From NCBI GenBank assembly GCA_052388135.1, contig JBQTIM010000143.1, positions 1 through 13,382 of the forward strand: 13,382 nucleotides of DNA. The letters are read 5' to 3'. Both the position numbers and the translations under genes were made by a program. The DNA is from JBQTIM01 sp052388135 (GTDB lineage Bacteria > Elusimicrobiota > Elusimicrobia > FEN-1173). Below, piece after piece: positions 1-7,579 of the stretch. The first letter of the stretch is position 1. The number at the start of each line of letters is the position of its first letter. Below the pieces are notes generated by a model. That model saw only the letters and a list, made by a program, of their open reading frames with translations, had not been told where the DNA came from and made no database searches.

Positions 1-3000
1 CCGGTGCTGATCCAAGCGGGATGCCTCGGCCTCGAGGGACCGCCGGTGGCGGTCGACCATTCCATGTTCAACGGCGTCCCAGAAAGCCCTCACCACCGCC
101 CAGCGATACGGCGGGATGTCGTCCGCATGCGCTCGCCTTTCAAGGTCCCGCGCTTCGTGCTCCATCAGTTCGATCTTGGGGTTGAATACGGGTTCTTCTC
201 TGACCACGGGTCCGGCCCACGGCTCTAACAATGCCTCCAGAGGCAAATAAATGGTTTTGCGGCCTTCTGCCTCAGTCCCGCGGCCGCCGTGCCCCAGCAC
301 ACCCCGGTGCGCCAAGCCGCGGATAAGGACCAGCCTCAAATCCGGATCGTCCAGAAGAGCGCTGGGGACGAGGCCTTCGCCCTCCAGCCGGCGACGGGAC
401 CCCAGCAGGCCCCGCAGCGTCGTCAGGCTCCTGCGATATTCATCTCCGAAGGCCTCGAGGTGGGCCGCCACTCTTTCCGCCAGTTTCTCGGCCGTGTCGC
501 CCGGACCCAGAAGCGTTTCGGGTTGATCAACGTTGCCGACCACAAGGCGGGCCGCCGCCGGAAAATCCCCGCGCCTGAACATCTCAAGCAACTCCTGCCT
601 TTGGTCGTTCCTGACCGCCAATAATTCGCCTCGCTCCAGCGCCTCCCTGATAAAAGCGTTTTCTTGGCCTCGAACTTCTTTCCGAGCCAGGTTGGTTTGA
701 TTTGATGATTTGGACCCGCGTGGATCATGACCTGCATTAAGGGGAACATGATCCGCCCAATTAATCGAAGACTCAACGACGACCGGCACCGGGAATGACT
801 GTCCCGGCTCAGGCGGGAGCCACATTAAGTCAAATTGGCCGAATACATTCATGGAATGATGAATGCCGGCTGCCCGCAAACGCTCTGCGAGATAGGAGAA
901 TTCATCGGCTATAAGTCTATCGATATGAGCCTCAAAGCGGATCCGGCTTTCCCGATCAACCATATTGAGCGTCTCATAAAGCGGCCCGTACATATCCGGC
1001 CAACGTATTATCTGAGCTGATTCGCGGCCTGTCCAGTTGGAAAAATATTCCGAAGAACCAAGCCGGGCGAACCAGCCTCCTTGACCCATATGCGCCGGCA
1101 CTTTGACCAAATCAGTCTCTCCTGTAGACAGGCGGCCGTAGAATTGGTGTCTGGTTTCATAGGCTTTGCCTCCGTACGTCAAGAAAGGCATTTTGGTTTC
1201 GATCATGCCGGAGTCGTAAGGACCGGTCCCCCATCGGCCAGAGGAGAGGCGGGCCCATATGCCAAAAAGGATCTGGGTTAAGTCCGGCCTTTTAATATCC
1301 AAGGAAAAACGCACTACGTTCCGGCCTTCATGGTCTTCCAAAGGCTCGCCTATGCTCTGTAGTAATCTCCTGATGCCACGCGTATTGCTCACGGGAGCGC
1401 CGTCTTCTACAGCGTTGGCCAGGGTCACCTGGACTCTCTTCCCATCGGGAGTCATCTCGAAAAAAGCGATGTCGGCTCCTATACGCCCTTGGTTGGGCTT
1501 GAAAACCAGCGGAAGGAAACCAGTCGGCCGGGAGGCGATTCGTTCCGCCACCTGTTGAAAGTCCATAATTCGCGCCGGATCCGCCAAAACCTCGGGATAG
1601 CTTTTATCCGAAAAGCCCCCTTTCTCTCTTACGGATTCAAGCACAGCCGGATCCCTTTTGAGGGCGGCGAACATATATGGCTGCATTATAGGTCCGCCGC
1701 TGAGAAGCACACGGAACACGTATTTCCCGGCAAAAAGCCTCCGCAATTCCCCAAGAGTAAGGGTCCTTCCCATAATCGCCGGAAACGGATTTTGCACGGC
1801 CGCGGTCAATTGGCCCGTTGGTAACGCCGGCGCGTCTTGAAGAACCGGAAGCAGAGGGCGGGCCGGTTTATCCGGACCGGCGGAACTCCTCCCCGAGGCC
1901 GGGATGGGAGAGATCAGGTTGAACAAGGCATGGCCCGCCATGCCCGCCACGCGGGCGGCGCCGTAAGACAGAAGGCCGGCGGCGGAGCCAAGGGCCAGAA
2001 ATCCCGGAAACGGGGAGCCATAGAAATCCAGCAGATATTGAAGCAGGACGGCATTCAGGTGGACAAAGGAGAGGACTGTGAACCCGCCGAAAAAGAGAAA
2101 TCCGGCCCCTACGAAAGATTTGTAAACCCATGGCCACGCTTTGGACGCGGGTCCGGACGGAACGGGGTGCTCTTTGAGGAACGGAAGAATTTGCGTCAAG
2201 AGGAAGAGGCCTCCCGCTTTTTGCCCCAAAGCGGCGGCTTCGGGCAGGCCGAAAAGGCCCGCCAGCAGCATGGCCGCCCCGGCCGCCAGCACGGGAAGGC
2301 GGAGAAAGCGGGTTTGTTCCGATTCGATTTTCCCTCCCCGCACGTAACGGACGAATCGCTCCCGCAGGATCGGCAGGAGGGAGCCCGGGCCGGCCGGCGA
2401 GGATAAAAGCTCCCGTCCGGGCTTCGTGGGCGTGAGAACGTTTTCCATCCGCCCGTCCGGCCTAAAATTCATCCTGATCAAGAATTGATCGCCGCGGGGT
2501 TCTACCTTTAGGATTGAGGCGGCCTGCTGGGCGAGATGGTCGTAGATCCTTTGCGACGCGGTTTCCACGCCGCGCAGGGCGCCCAACGCCACCGCCCGCA
2601 GCGCGAATTCGACCCGTTGTATCCGGCCCGGAAAAACCTCCGGCGCCACGAACAGTTTGTCGCCCTCGAAGAGCCTGTCCAGGGATGTCTTCTCCCGCGT
2701 GAAAACGCTGAGGTACTTGGCGCCGCCTTCGGCGTCTATTTTGGTTATCTTGGGAACGAAGGAAATAGTCGCGGCGCCGGCGCGGTGGAAGCGCTCCTCC
2801 AGGCCCGGAGCGTGGAAGCCGCCGGTGACCAAAACCGCCGCCGAGATTTTCGCGTCATCCATGGCTTTGAGCAGGTTCGCCGCCATGGCCTCGTCCCGGA
2901 GCTCGGCCTGGCGGTAAAACGACTCGAAGGAGGAAACGTCCCATCCTTCTCCATCGTTCCCTGTATCCGCCTTATGGGCCGCGAGAGTTTCGTATTCCTT

Positions 3001-4335
3001 CCACTCCTGGGCGGTCAGGGAAAAATTCAAAAGCTTTCGGACCAACTGCAGGCGCTTCGACCGGGCGGCGAGACGCTGTTCCTCGGGTGTGCGGGCCAGG
3101 GCGCGGTAACCGTCGTCTTCCAAGCGGTCGATTTCCACCAAGAGGTTTTCCGAACGGATGGCGTCGGCCGAAAGGACATATTGAATGTAGGCCTCCATGT
3201 CGGGGAATTGGGCCAGGTCCAAGCCGGCGGCGCGGCAAAGGCCGCGCAGGAATGCGTAGAAGTCTCCGTAGGACGATTGTCCCAGCCGGTAGGACGCGCC
3301 GCGCCGCATGAGTTCCGCGACGTCGTTTTCCCCCAGAGCCGGGACCAGGCGCTCGATCAGGAGGGCGCGCTCCTCCTCCACTCGCCGGAAGTCCAGGGAG
3401 GATTCCATGGCCAGGGTTTTGAGGAACGCTTTCACTTCTGCGCCGGGTTCGGCGGCGGCCGCGCCGGCCAGGAAACGGACGTGCTCCCCCAGGGAGACGC
3501 GCCCGGCGTGGTGGGCGGCCATGCGGGCGTCGAAATCCAAAAGCGCGGGAGAGAAGACGCGGGCCTTATCGGAGGCGAGGTGCTTTTCGAGGGCGGCCAG
3601 CTTTCCTTTGTATTCTTCGATCCGGCCGGCGCTTTGCCTATAAGCCTCGACGTTGGCGTCGTAGGCGGCCCTGTCGTCGATGCCCACCACGGGCAGGAGG
3701 GGCGAGCCGCTGGTCAACGCGGCGTGGACGGCGCCGGAAATTTGCCGGTCTTCCAGCAGATGGTCCGCCACTTCCCGGATAAGTTCCGGGTGAGGGAAAT
3801 CCTTGAACCGCCGCAGGTCCAGCGGCCCGAAGGCTCCCTCCAAAGCCACGAGACCGGCCTGGTTTTTTTCCATGAGTTCCCGCACGGTTTTCCCGATGTT
3901 GGCCTGGGCTTCGGGGTGAAGGTGGACGTCCTGGATGTGGATGACGGTTTTCGAAGCGGTTTTCTTCGGCAGGGTGACTTTGCGGACGGTGCCGTAACGA
4001 TAAGGGAGGGCGTTTAAAAGGGAGGCCCGTTCTTTTTGGAAAGCCGCCGGAAGATCGCGCCGGGCCGGCGCACCGGAGGACGATAAGCTATCTAAAGCTG
4101 GAAGCCCTTGCAGGATGGCCGTCTGCGTCGCGCCCCCGGTTAAACCGGCAAGGCTCGCCAAGCGCAGGGCGTTGCTTTGCTGTTTTTTGGATTTGTCGAT
4201 ATGTCTCCGGCGTTCGGCCCAAAACGTCGCCTCCGGCGTATAAGCCAGGGCGCAGTTGGTCGCGAAATAGACGAGGCAGAGAGCGGCGACGCCTGCCTTT
4301 CGGAGTGGAATCAAGTTAAAGTGTTTATGTCCCAT
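1..4335 (-). CDS. Giant multidomain exported/membrane protein, C-terminus beyond window (Tiki/ChaN-like plus ATP-grasp-like)
   Basis: A frame stays open for 1445 codons from ATG 4335 to the left edge, with an in-frame TAG seven codons upstream of the ATG, so this ATG is the only usable start; no Shine-Dalgarno precedes it. Residues 1-31 are a Sec signal peptide (basic start, hydrophobic core, ALA cleavage site). About 125-540 is a globular domain with QDVH (H138), ALEG (E166) and GGFH (H508). The GxxH motif and the Glu resemble the Tiki/TraB/EreA/ChaN hydrolase superfamily; this is inference. Hydrophobic segments lie near 680-703, 741-769 and 776-794. About 868-1195 resembles ATP-grasp: KPNQGRIG with K946, YETR with R1062, then an FDLMW strand and VVVES (E1188). 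Residues 1196-1445 are charged and helical, with MEHEARDL near the end; function unrecognised. The 868-1195 part uses more ATA, AGA and TTA codons than the rest. The existence of the gene is near certain; its function is unknown. Confidence 0.92.
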   Translation of the reverse strand, partial: MGHKHFNLIPLRKAGVAALCLVYFATNCALAYTPEATFWAERRRHIDKSKKQQSNALRLASLAGLTGGATQTAILQGLPALDSLSSSGAPARRDLPAAFQKERASLLNALPYRYGTVRKVTLPKKTASKTVIHIQDVHLHPEAQANIGKTVRELMEKNQAGLVALEGAFGPLDLRRFKDFPHPELIREVADHLLEDRQISGAVHAALTSGSPLLPVVGIDDRAAYDANVEAYRQSAGRIEEYKGKLAALEKHLASDKARVFSPALLDFDARMAAHHAGRVSLGEHVRFLAGAAAAEPGAEVKAFLKTLAMESSLDFRRVEEERALLIERLVPALGENDVAELMRRGASYRLGQSSYGDFYAFLRGLCRAAGLDLAQFPDMEAYIQYVLSADAIRSENLLVEIDRLEDDGYRALARTPEEQRLAARSKRLQLVRKLLNFSLTAQEWKEYETLAAHKADTGNDGEGWDVSSFESFYRQAELRDEAMAANLLKAMDDAKISAAVLVTGGFHAPGLEERFHRAGAATISFVPKITKIDAEGGAKYLSVFTREKTSLDRLFEGDKLFVAPEVFPGRIQRVEFALRAVALGALRGVETASQRIYDHLAQQAASILKVEPRGDQFLIRMNFRPDGRMENVLTPTKPGRELLSSPAGPGSLLPILRERFVRYVRGGKIESEQTRFLRLPVLAAGAAMLLAGLFGLPEAAALGQKAGGLFLLTQILPFLKEHPVPSGPASKAWPWVYKSFVGAGFLFFGGFTVLSFVHLNAVLLQYLLDFYGSPFPGFLALGSAAGLLSYGAARVAGMAGHALFNLISPIPASGRSSAGPDKPARPLLPVLQDAPALPTGQLTAAVQNPFPAIMGRTLTLGELRRLFAGKYVFRVLLSGGPIMQPYMFAALKRDPAVLESVREKGGFSDKSYPEVLADPARIMDFQQVAERIASRPTGFLPLVFKPNQGRIGADIAFFEMTPDGKRVQVTLANAVEDGAPVSNTRGIRRLLQSIGEPLEDHEGRNVVRFSLDIKRPDLTQILFGIWARLSSGRWGTGPYDSGMIETKMPFLTYGGKAYETRHQFYGRLSTGETDLVKVPAHMGQGGWFARLGSSEYFSNWTGRESAQIIRWPDMYGPLYETLNMVDRESRIRFEAHIDRLIADEFSYLAERLRAAGIHHSMNVFGQFDLMWLPPEPGQSFPVPVVVESSINWADHVPLNAGHDPRGSKSSNQTNLARKEVRGQENAFIREALERGELLAVRNDQRQELLEMFRRGDFPAAARLVVGNVDQPETLLGPGDTAEKLAERVAAHLEAFGDEYRRSLTTLRGLLGSRRRLEGEGLVPSALLDDPDLRLVLIRGLAHRGVLGHGGRGTEAEGRKTIYLPLEALLEPWAGPVVREEPVFNPKIELMEHEARDLERRAHADDIPPYRWAVVRAFWDAVEHGMVDRHRRSLEAEASRLDQHR

Positions 4336-4350
4336 AAGATAGATGTAGAG

Positions 4351-4356
4351 ATTCTA
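4351..4356 (-). promoter_or_regulatory. Possible -10 element of the giant gene
   Basis: The minus strand reads TAGAAT (five of six to TATAAT) 15 bases upstream of the start codon at 4335. Transcription would begin around 4344, leaving a leader of under ten bases, which would fit the absence of a Shine-Dalgarno. No good -35 hexamer lies 16-18 bases further upstream, so this is a weak call. Confidence 0.25.
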
Positions 4357-4415
4357 ATTAGAAAGGATTAAGGAACCCTTAAATTCCGGTAAATTATTTG
4401 TAAATGCCGGATGGA

Positions 4416-4444
4416 TTGACAAACGGCGGCTCGGGGGGTATCTT
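4416..4444 (+). promoter_or_regulatory. Sigma70-type promoter of the thiolase gene
   Basis: A perfect TTGACA at 4416-4421 is followed after exactly 17 bases by TATCTT at 4439-4444 (four of six to consensus). Transcription would start near 4451, giving a leader of about 32 bases that holds the ribosome site at 4473-4479. It lies in the 147-base head-to-head gap with the giant minus-strand gene. Spacing and -35 match make this the best promoter in the window. Confidence 0.65.
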
Positions 4445-4472
4445 TAATTCAGGCGGATTTTTAGGTGAAAAC

Positions 4473-4479
4473 GGGAGGG
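4473..4479 (+). promoter_or_regulatory. Ribosome binding site that fixes the thiolase start
   Basis: GGGAGGG ends three bases before ATG 4483, so its GGAGG core sits at usable Shine-Dalgarno distance. The frame also has an in-frame GTG at 4465, but nothing like a ribosome site precedes that codon, so ATG 4483 is preferred. Confidence 0.7.
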
Positions 4480-4482
4480 CTC

Positions 4483-5838
4483 ATGAAGGCCACGGACAAA
4501 AAGATCGTATTGTGCGGCGGCGTTCGGACGCCCATCGGGCATTTGGCCAAAAGTTTGGCCGGGTTCCTGCCGGAGGATCTCATGCAAATCGCCATCCAGG
4601 GCGTTTTGCAAAAGACCTCCCTTTATCCCCACGCGGTGGACGGGGTCTTGGTGGGTTGGGTGGGGCAGGGCTCCCACGCGCCCAACATCGCCCGCGTCTC
4701 CGTTTTGAAAGCCGGTTTGCCGGAGAAGGCCCACGCCTACACCATCCAGGCCAATTGCGTCTCCAGTTTGGAAAGCGTTTCCTCGGCTTACCGCCACATC
4801 GTCATGGGCGAGGGAGAGGTTTATTTGGCCGGCGGCACGGAATCCATGTCCACGTTCCCCTTCGCCATCCGCGGTTCGCGGGCCAACAAGATGCTGCGGT
4901 CCATGGAGGCCGTGAAAAACAATTGGAACGACCTGCCGGGTTCCGCCGACGTGTTCATCACGGACACCACGGAAGAGGGCCTCAACGACCCCGTGGAAAA
5001 AATCAACATGGCGGCCACGGCGGAAATTTGCGCGCAGACCTATTCCATCACCCGCGAGGCGCAGGACAAATACGCGGCGGAAACTTTCCGGCGGTGTTTG
5101 GAGGCGGAAAAAGCGGGATTCTACAAAACGCACACGGTGCCTGTCCTCCGGGACGGCCGGACCGTTCTCGACAAGGACGAATACGTGTTCCTCCGCGAAA
5201 GCCTGGTGGAAAAGCCCCAGATGATCGGCAAGGCGCCGCTCCTATTCGACGGCCCCTCCTACGGCATCAAAGATTTCTACCGCGACAACGGGAAGCACAT
5301 CCTGGGAAAAAAGTATGAGGAAGGGAAGACCAAGGGCACGGTGACGCTGTTCAACGCCTGCGCCCGCTCCGACGGAGCGGCGGTGATCGTGGTGACGTCG
5401 GAGGAGCACGCCAAGGATTTGGGCCTGGAGATACTGGCCACCATCAAGTCCTGGGGTTTCTGGGGCTCCAGCCCGGCCCACATGGGGATTTCCCCCGTCT
5501 TCGCCACGGCCGTGGCGCTGGAGCGGGCCGGCATCCGGTTTTCCGACTTGGACCGCGTGGAACTGCACGAAGCCTTCGCGGCCACGTGCCTTTCCATCTT
5601 CAAGGTGGGCAAGGAGAAATACAAGCAGGACTGGGAAGGGTTGTGGAACGCCGGCAAGCTGAACCCCCACGGCGGCAGCATTCCCCTCGGACATCCCTTG
5701 GCGGCCACGGGCGTGCGGCTCCTGCTGAACTTAGTCTACGATATGAAGCAAGACCCCAATGCCCGCCTGGGCCTGGCCACCGCCTGCGCCTCCGGCGGTC
5801 TGGGCGGCGCCATGATCGTGGAGAAATACGAGGGGTGA
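4483..5838 (+). CDS. Thiolase family acyltransferase, FadI/HADHB-like (3-ketoacyl-CoA thiolase or acetyl-CoA acetyltransferase)
   Basis: The 451-residue product is full length for a thiolase. The enzyme would cleave 3-ketoacyl-CoA with CoA, or run the reverse condensation, in the cytoplasm. Landmarks in order are RTPIGH near the N-terminus, the nucleophile C92 in QANCVSS, GGTESMS, the HEAFA box (H362), NPHGGSIPLGHP (catalytic H404), and the C-terminal ATACASGG with the second catalytic Cys C435. NPHGGSIPLGHP and CASGG are closer to the trifunctional-enzyme beta/FadI branch (NWGGSLSLGHP, CAAGG) than to PhaA/AtoB. No hydroxyacyl-CoA dehydrogenase/hydratase (FadB/FadJ) partner adjoins it; it is transcribed alone and divergently from the giant gene. 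The start is set by the GGGAGGG site. The fold and family are secure; the choice between degradation and biosynthesis is not. Confidence 0.93.
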   Translation: MKATDKKIVLCGGVRTPIGHLAKSLAGFLPEDLMQIAIQGVLQKTSLYPHAVDGVLVGWVGQGSHAPNIARVSVLKAGLPEKAHAYTIQANCVSSLESVSSAYRHIVMGEGEVYLAGGTESMSTFPFAIRGSRANKMLRSMEAVKNNWNDLPGSADVFITDTTEEGLNDPVEKINMAATAEICAQTYSITREAQDKYAAETFRRCLEAEKAGFYKTHTVPVLRDGRTVLDKDEYVFLRESLVEKPQMIGKAPLLFDGPSYGIKDFYRDNGKHILGKKYEEGKTKGTVTLFNACARSDGAAVIVVTSEEHAKDLGLEILATIKSWGFWGSSPAHMGISPVFATAVALERAGIRFSDLDRVELHEAFAATCLSIFKVGKEKYKQDWEGLWNAGKLNPHGGSIPLGHPLAATGVRLLLNLVYDMKQDPNARLGLATACASGGLGGAMIVEKYEG

Positions 5839-5892
5839 GCAGTCAGCTGGAAAAAGTTTCGCCCCTTCTAACCCCTCGCCCCTAACCCCTGC

Positions 5893-6060
5893 TTAGATCG
5901 GCTTGGCTTGGTCTATAAGCATCACGGGAATGTCATCCCGGATGTCGTAGGCCAGGCGGCATTTGTGGCAAAGCAGGCGGTTTTCCTTCTCCCGGTGCTC
6001 CAGTTCCCCTTTGCATTTCGGACACGCTAATATTTCCAGCAAGTCTTTGCTGAGCGGCAT
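5893..6060 (-). CDS. Trm112-like zinc-ribbon protein (YcaR/UPF0434 type)
   Basis: A 55-residue protein beginning MPLSKDLLEILACPKCKG and carrying two Cys pairs, C13/C16 and C31/C34, that form one treble zinc ribbon, followed by AYDIRDDIPVML. This is the signature of the bacterial Trm112 family, whose eukaryotic and archaeal relatives activate and stabilise methyltransferases; the bacterial partner is generally unknown and none is adjacent here. GGGAGGG lies five bases upstream of the ATG. It is the last gene of the minus-strand run, 15 bases after the membrane-protein stop, and converges on the thiolase with 54 bases between the two stops. It is too short for most ORF filters. Confidence 0.9.
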   Translation of the reverse strand: MPLSKDLLEILACPKCKGELEHREKENRLLCHKCRLAYDIRDDIPVMLIDQAKPI

Positions 6061-6075
6061 GTTCCCTCCCTTTCC

Positions 6076-6549
6076 TTATGAAAGTCTTCTGATTTCGCCG
6101 GCTTCTTTGGGCGTGAGATTTAACTCCTGGTCTATTTTGTCGAGGGTCGGCCTGGAAAATCCATAGGCCGCCAGCACGACCAAATAGAGTCCCAAATAAA
6201 GGCGTTGGCCGGTGAGCATGGCGGCGGCGTTGAGAAGGTTGGCTCCTTCCAGGAACGCCCAGGGGATCACGGAAGCGGCCAGGTAATCTCTGAGCTTGGC
6301 CTCCAGGCCCGCTTTCCGGGCCGCGGAGCGAAGCAGGACCACCCGGAAGGATCGTCCGATGAAAACCGCCGCCAAAGTGACACCCGGCGCCGCCCAGCGC
6401 AGGACGTCGTGGGCCTGGGCCGGCAAGCGGATGAGCCCGGAAGAACTCAAATAATAAGCGGTGGCGAAAATCACGAACTGGCTGGCCATGAGGGCGAAGA
6501 AAACGACGGTCATGCTCTTGAGGATTTGCGCCGGGGGAACGGTTTCCAT
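6076..6549 (-). CDS. Predicted four-helix inner-membrane protein, unknown function
   Basis: I start this at ATG 6549 because AGGAG stands six bases upstream; the frame itself runs open to about 6861, but that part is antisense to the recombinase reading and low in complexity. The 157-residue product has hydrophobic segments near 13-39, 52-72, 92-112 and 117-132 and a charged cytosolic tail (TLDKIDQELNLTPKEAGEIRRL). It begins 11 bases after the recombinase stop and ends 15 bases before the Trm112-like gene, so the three are probably cotranscribed. I do not recognise a family. The helix pattern is visible; a transport or assembly role would be a guess. Confidence 0.8.
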   Translation of the reverse strand: METVPPAQILKSMTVVFFALMASQFVIFATAYYLSSSGLIRLPAQAHDVLRWAAPGVTLAAVFIGRSFRVVLLRSAARKAGLEAKLRDYLAASVIPWAFLEGANLLNAAAMLTGQRLYLGLYLVVLAAYGFSRPTLDKIDQELNLTPKEAGEIRRLS

Positions 6550-6560
6550 GCTTTCTCCTT

Positions 6561-7460
6561 TCACCCGCGGGGGTGGAAGCGGCGGTGGGCGTCCTTTAAA
6601 TGCCCCTTGTCCACGTGGGTGTAAATCTGGGTGGTGGCGATGTCCGCGTGGCCCAGCATTTCCTGGAGGGAGCGCAGGTCCGCGCCGCCTTGCAGGAGAT
6701 GAGTGGCGAAAGAATGGCGGAGCATGTGCGGATGCAAAGGCTTGGAGAGGCCGGCGGCGAGGGCGCGTTTTTTCAGCTGCTGCCAGAAGGCCACGCGGGA
6801 CAGAGGCCGGCCGCGGTTGCTGAGGAACAGCCAGCGCCCGCCGCCCGGGAATTTCTTCCACTTCGCGTCCAAATAGGTCTTCACCGCCGCCGCGGCCCGG
6901 CGGTTGACGGGCACCAGCCGCTCGCGGCTGCCCTTGCCGAAAACCTTGAGGAACCCCGCGTCCAAATCCAATTGAGCCTCCTCCAGGTTGACCAGCTCGC
7001 TGACCCGCAGGCCGGCCGCGTACATCAGCTCCAGCATGGCCCGGAAGCGCAGGTCGCTTTCCCGCGGGCCGGCGGGATGGTTCAGCAGGCGCGCCGCTTC
7101 CTGGGCCGTGAGAAATTGCGGCAGACGGCGGGGGATGCGCGGAGAGGCGAGGTCCTGGGTGGGATCTTTGTCCACGCGCTCCTCCAAAAGCAGAAAGCGG
7201 TAGAATTGCCGGATGGACTCCCGCATGCGGTAGATGCCGGCGGGCTTGAACCTTTTTTCCAGGCGTTCCAGGAGGACGTCCGCCACGGCGTTTCTGTCGG
7301 CGCGGAGGGCGCCCATGCCGCGGCCGGCCAAGTAAGCGAAATAAGTTTGAAGGTCGTAGCGGTAGGACCGGGCGGTGTTCTCGGACAGACCTTTCTCCAC
7401 CCGGATGTGCCTGAGGAAGTCGTCGAGGAGAACCGTTGGAGAAGCCAAGTTCAAGCTCAA
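6561..7460 (-). CDS. xerD: XerC/XerD-family tyrosine recombinase
   Basis: The 299-residue product has normal Xer length. An N-terminal SAM-like core-binding domain (LLDDFLRHIRVEKGLSENTARSYRYDL, about 11-37 onward) precedes the catalytic domain. All catalytic residues are present: R152 (AGLRVSELVNL), K176 (GKGSRERLVPV), H245 and R248 (HPHMLRHSFATHLL), H271 (LGHADIATTQ) and nucleophile Y280 (IYTHV). It would resolve chromosome dimers at dif with FtsK; whether it is the XerC or XerD partner, or the single Xer of some lineages, cannot be settled here, so the symbol is tentative. The start is awkward: an in-frame TGA lies at 7476-7478, and only TTG codons (7460, 7454, 7448) are available before the domain begins, with no Shine-Dalgarno. 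Those codons lie inside the degenerate repeat downstream of recA. No integron or phage genes adjoin it, which favours a housekeeping role. Confidence 0.9.
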   Translation of the reverse strand: MSLNLASPTVLLDDFLRHIRVEKGLSENTARSYRYDLQTYFAYLAGRGMGALRADRNAVADVLLERLEKRFKPAGIYRMRESIRQFYRFLLLEERVDKDPTQDLASPRIPRRLPQFLTAQEAARLLNHPAGPRESDLRFRAMLELMYAAGLRVSELVNLEEAQLDLDAGFLKVFGKGSRERLVPVNRRAAAAVKTYLDAKWKKFPGGGRWLFLSNRGRPLSRVAFWQQLKKRALAAGLSKPLHPHMLRHSFATHLLQGGADLRSLQEMLGHADIATTQIYTHVDKGHLKDAHRRFHPRG

Positions 7461-7577
7461 AGCCCGAAGTTCAAATCAAGCCCGAAACAGCAAGTCCAAA
7501 GTGAATATCTAAAGCGTGAATTTGGCTTTGGGACCTGGTGTTTGGTTTGACCTTTGAACTTTGGATTTCGGATTTTT
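7443..7577. repeat. Degenerate inverted repeat built of AAGTTCAA / CCGAA / CCAAA words
   Basis: The 119-base gap between recA and the recombinase, plus the first codons of the latter, reads unlike anything else in the window. The left arm (plus strand, about 7447-7499) is made of AAGTTCAA, AGCCCGAA, TCAAATCAAG and AAGTCCAAAG words. The right arm (about 7517-7577) is the same vocabulary inverted: TTTGGCTTTGGG, TTTGACCTTTGAACTTTGG and ATTTCGGATTTTT. CCGAAGTTCAAA on the left pairs with TTTGAACTTTGG on the right with one mismatch. The centre is about 7501-7516. A transcript could fold into a long imperfect hairpin. It lacks coding potential except for the recombinase start. Confidence 0.6.
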
Positions 7578-7579
7578 CT

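Noticed and set aside
2536..4017. Plus-strand open frame of 493 codons opposite the giant gene
   Set aside because: It is antisense to a frame with a signal peptide and coherent domains, contains no recognisable motif and is rich in Gly, Gln and Val as expected of a GC-rich shadow.
4385..4411. TCCGG ... CCGGA inverted repeat in the divergent gap
   Set aside because: Five-base arms 17 bases apart are expected by chance.
5830..5892. Terminator between the converging thiolase and Trm112-like genes
   Set aside because: GAGGGGT and ACCCCTC can pair, but the loop is about 34 bases and no T run follows; CTAACCCCT occurs twice and explains the pairing.
6600..7550. Plus-strand open frame opposite the recombinase
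   Set aside because: The minus strand carries all Xer catalytic residues; the plus-strand translation has no motifs.
7443..7577. CRISPR array
   Set aside because: The repeated words are short, degenerate and inverted, with no regular repeat-spacer period.
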